Of a DNA stretch of 16,017 bases, positions 1 to 7,976 are shown piece by piece. Origin of the DNA: Clostridia bacterium (GTDB lineage Bacteria; Bacillota; UBA994; PWPR01). The stretch lies in the NCBI GenBank assembly GCA_003557085.1, contig PWPR01000170.1, positions 1 to 16,017 on the forward strand, read 5' to 3'. Positions within the stretch are counted from its first letter, which is position 1. Each line of letters starts with the position of its first letter. Position numbers and translations under genes: made by a program. The notes below the pieces were generated by a model, which did not search any database, had not been told where the DNA came from, and saw only the letters and a program-made list of their open reading frames with translations.

Positions 1-2067
1 ATAAATTGGAGTAGCTTTAGTTTGATTCCCATCATAAAAGGTTTCTTCAAGAAGATTCTTAACTGTAACCTCTTCAGGATAATGTCTATCTACTGCGAAC
101 TCATAGAATTTCCTATTACGATAATCTTCAAAAATATACTCATCCAATGATGATGCGAGAAATTCTTTAGAGAAAACAGGAATGTCATCTATAGAAGTAA
201 AGTCTTTATCAAAGAATAAAATACTAGTTCCATTTGTTACAACTCCATATTCAGCTACCTTGCAGTTACTTAGATAGCTCTTAAGTTGAGCATCTCCTCC
301 AGTAAGAGCTTGGTTTTCTGACTTTATTTCAATAATTATATATGGTTGTTTTTGATTATTTACATAACGGTTCACAACAATATCAGCATAGCCGGGAGTA
401 GAACTTGTATTAATCTGATATTCTATTTCTATTAAGTCAAAAGGATATTTATATGTTTTTATTAACTCTCTTATATACCATTGACGTACTTTTTCTTCTT
501 TACTATAACGATTAACTTTTTCTGGAAAGTAATAGTTATTAGGACGTAAAGGTTTAAAAACTCTAGTCTCTGATACTGTAGTTAGTCTTAAATAGTCTTT
601 ATTAATATCATCAATGAATGGAGAAGGTTTATCTGAAGAGCTTAGATAAAGCTGTTCATTAGCTCTAGTCATACCTACATATAAGAGTTTTCTCTCATTA
701 GATATATCTAATGAGTCTTTTTCGAAAGAACCATGAGGGATAATATCTTTATTTAATCCAATTATAAATACAAAAGGAAATTCAAGGCCTTTTATTGAAT
801 GCATTGTAATCAGCTTTACTGATTCATTTTCAAAGTCCCCACTACTATTAGTGATAAAACTATTGCTAATATTAGCTTGATCAAGGTAGTCTTTTATTTC
901 CTTTAGTTGTTCATTTCTTCTCGCGATTATTGCAATATCTCTTAAGTTGCGATTTTTACTGATTTCTGTAATTTTTTCTATACAGAAAGCAATTTCAGCA
1001 TCAACGTAAGCAAAGTTTTTAAAAACAGGATAATTACCCTGTCTATCAACTAGTCCTGGTTTTACATAGTTTTCGTTATTTATAACGTTTTCATCTTTTT
1101 CAATCAAGCTATACGCTGCTTGAGCAATTTGAGTAGTTGTACGATAGTTCTTACTCAGAGAAGAACTTCGACCTTGCATATCAAAGCCAATACTAGTAAA
1201 GGATCTACCTCTGACTAACCAAGAGTGAGGGTATATGCTTTGAGCAGTGTCTGCAATAAAATATATACTAGAATAATCTTTGTCTTTGTATAATAGTTTA
1301 AGTAACTCATAGTGAACTCTTGACAAGTCCTGTCCTTCATCAATAAGGATGTGGGTATAGTTTTTATGGATCTTTTTCTTTGCTTGAGCTAATCCCATTA
1401 ATGCAATATCATAAAAATCAACATAGCCCTCTGATCGCATTTCTTTATCATATTCTAGCATTAACTCAAAAGCAGCAGCTCTAGTATCAGAGTTTTTAAG
1501 AAGTCTCTTTGGACCTTCTTCGCCTTGATAGCTCATTCTGCCAAGTCTATCTGCAACTTGATACTCTGAAAGATCCATATAATTACAGGATTTAATCCAG
1601 CGCATTTCATCTAGAAAAAACTGAATATTAGTATAATCTAAAATTTTTACTTTAGGATATTCTTTTTTTACTTTAGAAAGGCACCGGGACATTAAATTAT
1701 ATTTACTAAAAGATTTTGGAGGCAGTGAAAATTCTAAGTTATTCTCCCTTTCATAATCTTTAAAATATCTATACATCAAACTATCAATATTAGATACGTC
1801 AACGCAATCAGTTTCTCTGCTAAAAACTTCTTTCGCTTTTTCGGAATCATTTAACTTATTAAGTAAGAAAGTAATATAATGGATTAGAGTTTTATTGTAA
1901 GTAGTAAAAAGAATATTATCATTATTTTCAAAACAAAAGTATTCTAAGAGAAAAGGAACACGATGCGCAGCTACAGTGGTTTTTCCAGAACCTGCAACTC
2001 CTTTAATTAACTTATGACCATTTGGTTGTGCTTCTACTAAGTTTCTTTGCTCAACATTTAAATACAC
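1..2067 (-). CDS. UvrD-type SF1 helicase fused to HsdR_N-like nuclease domain, C-terminus cut off by window edge
   Basis: I translated this frame by hand; 689 residues are visible and it is open at the left edge. SF1A helicase motifs appear in order: Walker A GVAGSGKT (23-30), Walker B IDEGQD (242-247), motif III ADTAQSIY (272-279), motif IV KNYRTT (306-311), motif V with MHSIKGLEF (422-430), and motif VI with LLYVGMTRA (461-469). A second domain follows at about 520-620. It resembles the N-terminal nuclease domain of type I restriction HsdR subunits (HSDR_N), with PD-(D/E)XK residues D562, E580 and K582 and a QLKSYL helix at 594-599. The predicted role is ATP-driven DNA translocation coupled to cleavage, in the cytoplasm. 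I chose the GTG at 2067 because a GGAGG lies about 9 bases before it. An in-frame ATG at 2082 has no ribosome binding site and would place that GGAGG inside the gene. Residues after about 640 are unassigned. Family calls are secure; the biological role is inferred. Confidence 0.88.
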   Translation of the reverse strand, partial: MYLNVEQRNLVEAQPNGHKLIKGVAGSGKTTVAAHRVPFLLEYFCFENNDNILFTTYNKTLIHYITFLLNKLNDSEKAKEVFSRETDCVDVSNIDSLMYRYFKDYERENNLEFSLPPKSFSKYNLMSRCLSKVKKEYPKVKILDYTNIQFFLDEMRWIKSCNYMDLSEYQVADRLGRMSYQGEEGPKRLLKNSDTRAAAFELMLEYDKEMRSEGYVDFYDIALMGLAQAKKKIHKNYTHILIDEGQDLSRVHYELLKLLYKDKDYSSIYFIADTAQSIYPHSWLVRGRSFTSIGFDMQGRSSSLSKNYRTTTQIAQAAYSLIEKDENVINNENYVKPGLVDRQGNYPVFKNFAYVDAEIAFCIEKITEISKNRNLRDIAIIARRNEQLKEIKDYLDQANISNSFITNSSGDFENESVKLITMHSIKGLEFPFVFIIGLNKDIIPHGSFEKDSLDISNERKLLYVGMTRANEQLYLSSSDKPSPFIDDINKDYLRLTTVSETRVFKPLRPNNYYFPEKVNRYSKEEKVRQWYIRELIKTYKYPFDLIEIEYQINTSSTPGYADIVVNRYVNNQKQPYIIIEIKSENQALTGGDAQLKSYLSNCKVAEYGVVTNGTSILFFDKDFTSIDDIPVFSKEFLASSLDEYIFEDYRNRKFYEFAVDRHYPEEVTVKNLLEETFYDGNQTKATPIY

Positions 2068-2082
2068 AGCTTCTACCTCCAT

Positions 2083-2259
2083 TGAATATTTGTAATAATT
2101 CCCATATTAGTTAATATAACTTTCTATAAGCATACTAAAAAATTCTTTAACAAGCAAAACTAAAATTGTCATATGTCACTAATAAGTATTTTCAAACTTA
2201 AATATATGCTAATTACCCTCTAGCTATGATATAATTAACGCTGTAAAGGAGGTCTTATC
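2083..2259. promoter_or_regulatory. Divergent intergenic region with recQ extended -10 promoter and a 13-bp inverted repeat
   Basis: For recQ, TGATATAAT at 2227-2235 is an extended -10 (TG, one base, TATAAT) and AAAGGAGG at 2245-2252 is a strong ribosome binding site. The -35 region is weak, as is common with extended -10 promoters. For the helicase fusion on the minus strand no promoter stands out. A perfect inverted repeat, AGTTA-ATA-TAACT, lies at 2109-2121, about 40 bases before that gene's start, and could be an operator. The rest is plain AT-rich sequence. Confidence 0.6.
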
Positions 2260-4422
2260 ATGCTTGAAAAGTCCTTATCGTATTATTTTGGATATGACAA
2301 ATTCAAAGTAGGGCAGAAGGAAGTCATAGAGAAGATTTTGGATGGTAGAGATGTTCTAGCAATTATGCCTACTAATGGCGGCAAGTCATTATGTTACCAA
2401 CTTGCTAGTATGCTTTTGCCTGGTTTAACAATCGTTATATCACCACTAATTTCATTAATGAAAGATCAGACAGAATCCTTAGTAAATAGAGGGATACCTG
2501 CTATATATATAAATAGTAGTTTAAGTAAAGAGGAGTATTTTGCCAGGGTTGAAAAGCTTAGAAGCTCTAGCGTTAAGCTTTTATATTTATCACCTGAAAA
2601 GCTTACCAATGAAGAATTTGTCAACTTTATTAAAGAGTTTGAAATCTCATTAATAGCTATTGATGAAGCACATTGTATTAGTCAGTGGGGCCATAGCTTT
2701 AGACCTAGTTTTTTAGAAATACCTAATTTTTTCAAAAAGCTTAATACTAGACCTACTGTGGCTTGCTTTACAGCTACAGCAACAAGATTTGTGGCAAGTG
2801 AGATAATCAAGCATGCCAAACTGGTTGAGCCAAGTGTTATTGTTAGTGATTTTGATAGACCTAACTTAATATATTCAGTAGTAAATACTAGAAACAAGCT
2901 TGATTACTTAGTAAATTATGTGAAGGAGAGAAACCAAGAGGTAGGCATAGTTTACTGTTCTACAAGAAACACAGTAGATGATTTAACTAACACCTTACGA
3001 GCAGAGGGAGTTGAAGTTTTATCCTATCATGCTGGTTTAAGTGATGAACAGCGAGAAGAAAATCACAATAAGTTTATGGAAGGCAATTACGATGTGATGG
3101 TGGCAACTAATGCTTTTGGGTTGGGGATTGACAAAAGTGATCTTAGATATGTAATTCACTATAACATTTCTCCTAATCTAGAGTCATATTATCAAGAATC
3201 AGGAAGAGCAGGAAGAGATGGTTATAAAAGTGATTGTATTTTACTATATTCTTCATCAGACCTTAGTACTCATAGATATTTAATAAAAAATAGTGAAATA
3301 TCTGAAGGTAGGCAAAGAGCTTTAATTGAAAAATTGCAAAATATAGTGAGCTATTGCCATACAGATAAGTGTTTAAGAAAGTACATTCTTAACTACTTTA
3401 GTCAAGAGTATCATCATGACAATTGCGGAGCATGTGCTAACTGTTTAAGAAGTTCGATAGAAGTTAATGTATCAGAGGAAGCTAAAATAATTTTTTCATT
3501 AATAAAAGAGCTTAAAGAAAGCTATGGTATCAATAGGATAGTTCAAGTTTTACTTGGTTCAAATAGTAAGCAGATTACCAAAGACAAACTAGATAAAAGT
3601 GATTATTACAAAAAAATGCAAAATTTAAAAGCTGGAGAAATTAAAGAACTCATATACTACTTTATTTCACAAGGTTTCTTAAAACTTACTCCTAATGAGT
3701 ATCCAATTGTCAAGCTCACTATGAAAGCAGAAGAGATTATAACAGGCAAAGAAGTTATTAGGAATGTCTTTATAGAAGATAAAATTAAGGGTCAAATTGC
3801 TAAAGCCAAAGTAATTAAAGATGATTATGATAAAGAGCTTTATCAGATACTTAAAGAGCGAAGGCTAAAGATTGCTAACTATAAAAAGGTACCAGCTTAT
3901 GTGATTTTTCATGACACAACCTTGCTTGAATTAGCTAAGCATAAGCCTACAAAAGTTGCTGATTTCCTACGGATTAAAGGAGTAGGGGAGTATAAAGCAA
4001 TGGAGTATGGTCAGGAATTTATTACTCTCATTAGAGCTTATTTAGATGATGATTTAGGTGAACCACTTGTTAAGGATGTTAAAGAAACTAAAGAAGATGT
4101 GATATTTGAAGAGTGCAAAGAGTATGAGGAAGAGGAAATTTTTGATATCCATCAAGCATATTTAGAAGATAATTGTCTTACTAACATTGCCAATTTTTGT
4201 AATTGCTCAAGTCTGGAAGCAATAAAGGGTTTGAAAAAATGTGAAGAGTTAGGAGTATTTATTGATTGGCAATGCCTTATTGATGATCTAGAAAAAGAAA
4301 CCTTTGTAATAGAGTCCTATTCAAAGGAAAGATTTGATGAGGATGAGATTAAAAAAAATTTCCCAGGAAATATAACAAGCGAAGATATTTTACTAATTAA
4401 ATATAAGTATATGCTAGAATAA
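2260..4422 (+). CDS. recQ: ATP-dependent 3'-5' DNA helicase RecQ
   Basis: This is a 720-residue SF2 helicase that would unwind DNA during recombination and repair. Domains in order: motif 0 near FGYDKFKVGQ (10-19), Walker A TNGGKS (38-43), DEAH box (135-138), aromatic-rich loop (139-150), TATAT motif III, motif V with ATNAFGLGID, and arginine-finger motif VI QESGRAGRD (312-320). A zinc-binding subdomain has C371, C389, C392 and C395. It is followed by an RQC winged helix (about 405-490), an HRDC domain (about 524-600) and a 120-residue tail, acidic at first and then helix-turn-helix-like. The full RecQ-RQC-HRDC layout makes the call firm. Oddities: N39 replaces the usual Gly of PTGGGKS, and S146 replaces the usual Asp in the loop after DEAH. 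The ATG at 2260 has AAAGGAGG seven bases upstream. It appears to be monocistronic, facing the helicase-nuclease fusion. Confidence 0.95.
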   Translation: MLEKSLSYYFGYDKFKVGQKEVIEKILDGRDVLAIMPTNGGKSLCYQLASMLLPGLTIVISPLISLMKDQTESLVNRGIPAIYINSSLSKEEYFARVEKLRSSSVKLLYLSPEKLTNEEFVNFIKEFEISLIAIDEAHCISQWGHSFRPSFLEIPNFFKKLNTRPTVACFTATATRFVASEIIKHAKLVEPSVIVSDFDRPNLIYSVVNTRNKLDYLVNYVKERNQEVGIVYCSTRNTVDDLTNTLRAEGVEVLSYHAGLSDEQREENHNKFMEGNYDVMVATNAFGLGIDKSDLRYVIHYNISPNLESYYQESGRAGRDGYKSDCILLYSSSDLSTHRYLIKNSEISEGRQRALIEKLQNIVSYCHTDKCLRKYILNYFSQEYHHDNCGACANCLRSSIEVNVSEEAKIIFSLIKELKESYGINRIVQVLLGSNSKQITKDKLDKSDYYKKMQNLKAGEIKELIYYFISQGFLKLTPNEYPIVKLTMKAEEIITGKEVIRNVFIEDKIKGQIAKAKVIKDDYDKELYQILKERRLKIANYKKVPAYVIFHDTTLLELAKHKPTKVADFLRIKGVGEYKAMEYGQEFITLIRAYLDDDLGEPLVKDVKETKEDVIFEECKEYEEEEIFDIHQAYLEDNCLTNIANFCNCSSLEAIKGLKKCEELGVFIDWQCLIDDLEKETFVIESYSKERFDEDEIKKNFPGNITSEDILLIKYKYMLE

Positions 4423-4460
4423 AATAAGGACAGAGCCAAATAATTGGTTCTGTCCTTATT
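4423..4460. terminator. Bidirectional intrinsic terminator between recQ and the nup operon
   Basis: A 17-bp stem (4423-4439 with 4444-4460) contains one G-U wobble and has a 4-base loop. It begins right after the recQ stop and ends one base before the stop of the minus-strand operon. Read on the minus strand it is followed by a T-rich run (TTATTTTATT), a good terminator for the operon. On the plus strand the T tract is shorter. Confidence 0.88.
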
Positions 4461-4461
4461 G

Positions 4462-5391
4462 TCACCGGTCTTCTCTAAAATAGGGTTCCCCTAAAGAGGT
4501 AGGTGCATATTGTCTTCGTTTCATAATTGAACTTATAACAAGTACTAAGATAGTTATTAAATAAGGAAACATTCCTATTAAGTGTTGTGATAGAGCAAAG
4601 CCAGTTTGCTGCAATCTAAAGCCAATAATGTCAAGTCCACCAAATAAATAGGCCCCAAATATAGCTCTATAAGGACTCCACATACTAAAAATAACTAAAG
4701 CAACTGCAATCCAGCCTCTACCTGCAGTAATGTTTTCTTGCCAAGCTGGTACAGAAACCAGTGAAAGATATGCACCGCCTAGGGCTGAAATGGCACTGCC
4801 AATTATGATATGGATGTATTTATAAGTAGTTACAGGTATTCCAGAAGCGTCTGCTGCACTAGGGTTTTCTCCTACGGTTCTTAAATTAAGTCCTTGTTTA
4901 GTTTTTGAAAAATAAAGACCCATTAAGATTGCTAATGCAATACCACAATAAACGAAGATGTTCTGCTGAAATACTATTTCTCCAAAGAAAGGAATTTCGC
5001 TCAAAAGTGGTATCGGTATTGTTCTAAAGGTATTTCTTATTGAACTTGGTATGATATCTCCCATGAGAAATCTGCCAGCATACCCAGAAACTCCAGTTCC
5101 AAAGATAGTTAAGGCTAAACCAGTAACGACTTGGTTTGCTTGTAAGGTTACCGTTAAAACAGCATATAAAAGTCCTCCAACTGCACCACAAAGAGCAGCG
5201 ACAATAATCGCCACTAGAGCACTCTGGGTAGCCAGACCGGCTGCAAAACCTCCTACAGCTCCAAGAAGCATTAATCCTTCTACTCCTAGGTTTAAATTGC
5301 CTGCTTTTTCTGTCAAAATTTCACCTAAAGTTGCAAAAAGAAGTGGTGTGCCTGCCTGTAAAGCTGCTCGCAAAAAAGAAACGCTATCCAT
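4462..5391 (-). CDS. nupQ: Nucleoside/purine ABC transporter permease, second subunit (NupQ/YufQ-like)
   Basis: This is a 309-residue polytopic membrane protein of the BPD_transp_2 family, one of two permeases of a BMP-type purine or nucleoside importer. The N-terminal signature GEILTEKAGNLNLGVEGLML is typical of the second permease of these systems, and several hydrophobic segments follow, ending near residue 290. I chose the ATG at 5391 because GGGAGGG lies 6 bases upstream (5398-5404). A longer frame to 5421 would only add a charged extension lying inside the neighbouring gene. It overlaps the preceding permease by 8 bases, so translation is probably coupled. It is the last gene of the operon and is followed by a strong terminator. 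The substrate is inferred from gene order and the upstream riboswitch. Confidence 0.9.
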   Translation of the reverse strand: MDSVSFLRAALQAGTPLLFATLGEILTEKAGNLNLGVEGLMLLGAVGGFAAGLATQSALVAIIVAALCGAVGGLLYAVLTVTLQANQVVTGLALTIFGTGVSGYAGRFLMGDIIPSSIRNTFRTIPIPLLSEIPFFGEIVFQQNIFVYCGIALAILMGLYFSKTKQGLNLRTVGENPSAADASGIPVTTYKYIHIIIGSAISALGGAYLSLVSVPAWQENITAGRGWIAVALVIFSMWSPYRAIFGAYLFGGLDIIGFRLQQTGFALSQHLIGMFPYLITILVLVISSIMKRRQYAPTSLGEPYFREDR

Positions 5392-6457
5392 TTTGAACCC
5401 TCCCTTTTGCTTTTTTCTCAAAATGAAGCTTATAATTTATGAAAAACTCACTACCTAAAGCAAAGAATAATACTGTTGCTTGAAGTACTTCTGCAATGCT
5501 TTGTGGTATCTGGAAGGCTGTTCGAATAAAGGTAGCTCCTTGGACGAGCATAGCAAAGAAGAATGCTACTATGGGAACTAAGACTACTTTAATTTGTGAA
5601 AGCCATGCTATTATAATAGCAGTAAAGCCCATTCCACCACTAACTTGCCTACTTAGGGTGTAATTAACACCTGAAACTTGAAGCATCCCTACAATGCCAC
5701 TTAAAGCACCACTTAAAAATAGTGCTATTAAGATTACCTTAGATACATTCATCCCAGCGTAATTAGCTGTTTTTTGGCTCTCTCCAATTACAGCTATTTC
5801 ATAGCCTAATTTGCTCTTGTTCATTAGCAAATATACTAAAGCAAATACTATTATTAATATTATCCACCCTGCATGGATTCCAAATATATCTGGCAACCTA
5901 GCATTTTGACTAAAGTTTGCTATCTTAGGAAATCCTCTTGCTCCGGGATCTCTCCAAGGTCCATATTGTAAATACACTACTAACCTAAGAGCAATATAAT
6001 TAAGCATTAAAGTAAACAGAGTCTCATTAGTATTAAATTTAACTTTGAAAAATGCTGGTATAAAGGCATAGATACCACCAGCAAGAGCTGCGACAATAAA
6101 CATTGTGCTCAGCAGCAAAACTGTGTGTAGTTCAGAAAAATTAAGTGCTATGTAAGTTGCAGCAATCGCTCCTACAACAATTTGTCCTTCAGCACCAATA
6201 TTCCAAAACTTCATTTTAAATGCAATCATAATACCCAGTGCTGAAAGAGATAGGGGTATTACAAACTCAATAGTTCTAGCAAATCTATTATAATTACCTA
6301 AGCTGCCGGTAATTAGAGTTTGATATACCTCAAGTGGGTTATGTCCTAAGAATAAAAAGAAGAACGACATTACAACTAATGCAAGGACAATTCCTAATAA
6401 TCTTACGATCCATTTTTTTCTTTGGGGCATTTCTGCTCTTTTAGAAATTCTAATCAT
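5384..6457 (-). CDS. nupP: Nucleoside/purine ABC transporter permease, first subunit (NupP/YufP-like)
   Basis: This is a 357-residue inner-membrane permease of the BPD_transp_2 family, pairing with the downstream permease to form the channel. A positively charged N-terminus precedes the first transmembrane helix (about 17-39). The motif FKMKFWNIGAEGQIVVGA is the conserved permease signature of this transporter class, and about eight to ten hydrophobic segments are visible. ATG at 6457 is preferred: GAGGGGG ends 9 bases upstream. A TTG six bases earlier (6463) is possible but sits too close to that site. The gene overlaps the ATPase by 8 bases and the next permease by 8 bases, showing tight operon structure. 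Confidence 0.9.
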   Translation of the reverse strand: MIRISKRAEMPQRKKWIVRLLGIVLALVVMSFFFLFLGHNPLEVYQTLITGSLGNYNRFARTIEFVIPLSLSALGIMIAFKMKFWNIGAEGQIVVGAIAATYIALNFSELHTVLLLSTMFIVAALAGGIYAFIPAFFKVKFNTNETLFTLMLNYIALRLVVYLQYGPWRDPGARGFPKIANFSQNARLPDIFGIHAGWIILIIVFALVYLLMNKSKLGYEIAVIGESQKTANYAGMNVSKVILIALFLSGALSGIVGMLQVSGVNYTLSRQVSGGMGFTAIIIAWLSQIKVVLVPIVAFFFAMLVQGATFIRTAFQIPQSIAEVLQATVLFFALGSEFFINYKLHFEKKAKGRVQNG

Positions 6458-7970
6458 TGGCAATTACCCCCTCAATCTTTCTTCCCACCATCATATATCC
6501 AATATCTTCTTTGGTAGCTTTTTCTGGGTCAACAATCCCTGTTACTTCTCCATTACACATAACCATAATTCTATCTGATATTTGGAGTAATACATCTAAG
6601 TCTTCTCCAATAAAGATAATGCCATTGCCATTTTGCTTTTGTTCATTCAGCAAATCATAAATTTTATAAGCTGAACCAATATCAAGTCCTCTAGCTGGGT
6701 AAGCTGTGATGATTAATTCAGGTTGAAGTTCAATTTCTCTACCTAGTAGTACTTTTTGAATATTACCTCCAGAAAGTTTTGAAACACTAATATCAACCGA
6801 TGGTGTATCAATACTTAGCTTTTCAACTAATTTCTCTGCTTCAAATCTGGCTTCTTTTCTATTTACAAAAACACCTGGTTGTTTAAGGTAGGCTTTTAAG
6901 AGTACATTATCAACTAAGTCCATAGATGCAACTAGACCCATGCCAAGTCTATCTTCAGGGACAAAACTCATACTAATACCTTTTTTTATAATTTGTCTAG
7001 GGGTGCTGCCAGTGATATCATCGCCTTTGAAAATAATTGTACCAGTAAGTTTTTCTTGCAGCCCTGCAATAGCTTCACAAAGTTCTTTTTGTCCTGAGCC
7101 TGCTAAGCCAGCTACTCCTAAGACTTCTCCATCATACAAATCAAAACTAACATCTTTTAGTCCAAATGCTCCATCAGGACGTAAGACCGAGAGGTCTTTT
7201 ACTTCTAAAATTTTATTCTCACCCAACTTAGTAGGCCTATCAATTGCCAAATCAAGAGTTTTACCTACCATATTGGAGATTAAAATACTTGTATCCAAAT
7301 TATCATTTTCTAAAGTTGCTACATTTTTCCCATTTCTTAAAACAGTAATTCTATCACTAATCGCGAGCACTTCATCAAGCTTGTGAGAAATAAAAACTAT
7401 CGCATGATCATTCTTCTTTAAATTATCAATTATAGTAAAAAGCTTTTCTGTTTCTTGAGGGGTAAGCACAGCAGTGGGTTCATCTAGTATTAAAATAGTA
7501 GCTCCTCTAAATAAAACTTTAAGAATTTCTACACGCTGCTTTTGTGCAACTGATAAATCTTCAATTATTGAATCAGGATCAATATCGAGTCCATACTTTT
7601 GTGAGAGCTCTATTACTTGTTTTTTATATGTTTTTTTTCTTGAAAGTAAGCCTTTACTCATCCCAGCTAACATATTTTCTAAGACAGTATGGGCTTCTAC
7701 TAGTTTAAAATGTTGGTGAATCATACCAATTCCCATATCAATAGAATGACGAGGAGAGGGTATATCTACCCTCTCTCCCTTGAAATATATTTCTCCACCA
7801 TCTGGTTGGTAAACTCCTGCTAAAACATTCATTAGCGAAGATTTACCTGCTCCATTCTCACCTAAGAGAGAGTGGATTTCACCAGATTGTAGTGTAAAAT
7901 CGATATGATCATTGGCTAAAACACTACCAAAAGTTTTGACAATTCCTTTTAGCTCAATGACTTTTTCCAT
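6450..7970 (-). CDS. nupO: Nucleoside/purine ABC transporter ATPase with two nucleotide-binding domains (NupO/YufO-like)
   Basis: This 506-residue cytoplasmic protein holds two fused ATPase domains, as expected for BMP-type and sugar importers. NBD1 looks complete: Walker A GENGAGKS (37-44), Q-loop near 85-86, signature LSVAQKQR (139-146), Walker B ILILDEP (159-165), H-loop His196. NBD2 is degenerate: its P-loop region reads AGLAGSGQ (287-294) with no GK[ST], the Walker B carboxylate is missing (LIITAYP, 419-425) and E456 stands where the switch His belongs. Its signature LSGGN (399-403) is intact. Such asymmetry is normal in this family. The gene starts 6 bases after the lipoprotein stop and overlaps the permease by 8 bases. 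The substrate (guanosine or another purine) is inferred from the operon. Confidence 0.93.
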   Translation of the reverse strand: MEKVIELKGIVKTFGSVLANDHIDFTLQSGEIHSLLGENGAGKSSLMNVLAGVYQPDGGEIYFKGERVDIPSPRHSIDMGIGMIHQHFKLVEAHTVLENMLAGMSKGLLSRKKTYKKQVIELSQKYGLDIDPDSIIEDLSVAQKQRVEILKVLFRGATILILDEPTAVLTPQETEKLFTIIDNLKKNDHAIVFISHKLDEVLAISDRITVLRNGKNVATLENDNLDTSILISNMVGKTLDLAIDRPTKLGENKILEVKDLSVLRPDGAFGLKDVSFDLYDGEVLGVAGLAGSGQKELCEAIAGLQEKLTGTIIFKGDDITGSTPRQIIKKGISMSFVPEDRLGMGLVASMDLVDNVLLKAYLKQPGVFVNRKEARFEAEKLVEKLSIDTPSVDISVSKLSGGNIQKVLLGREIELQPELIITAYPARGLDIGSAYKIYDLLNEQKQNGNGIIFIGEDLDVLLQISDRIMVMCNGEVTGIVDPEKATKEDIGYMMVGRKIEGVIAND

Positions 7971-7976
7971 TTTCTA

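Noticed and set aside
1..4422. Helicase fusion plus RecQ as one defined defence operon
   Set aside because: The two genes are divergent, RecQ is usually a housekeeping repair protein, and no recognised defence partner is visible. Only the fusion itself is kept as a candidate.
5051..5458. Open frame of 135 codons on the plus strand
   Set aside because: It is antisense to two well-supported permease genes, has no ribosome binding site, and its protein is low-complexity and unlike any family. Similar antisense frames at 2682-2897, 6457-6660, 6940-7386, 7474-7719, 11351-11710, 11992-12513 and 12897-13178 are rejected for the same reason.
6450..7970. Degenerate second ATPase domain as evidence of a broken gene
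   Set aside because: Loss of Walker residues in the second domain is normal in this double-NBD importer family; the reading frame is full length and intact.
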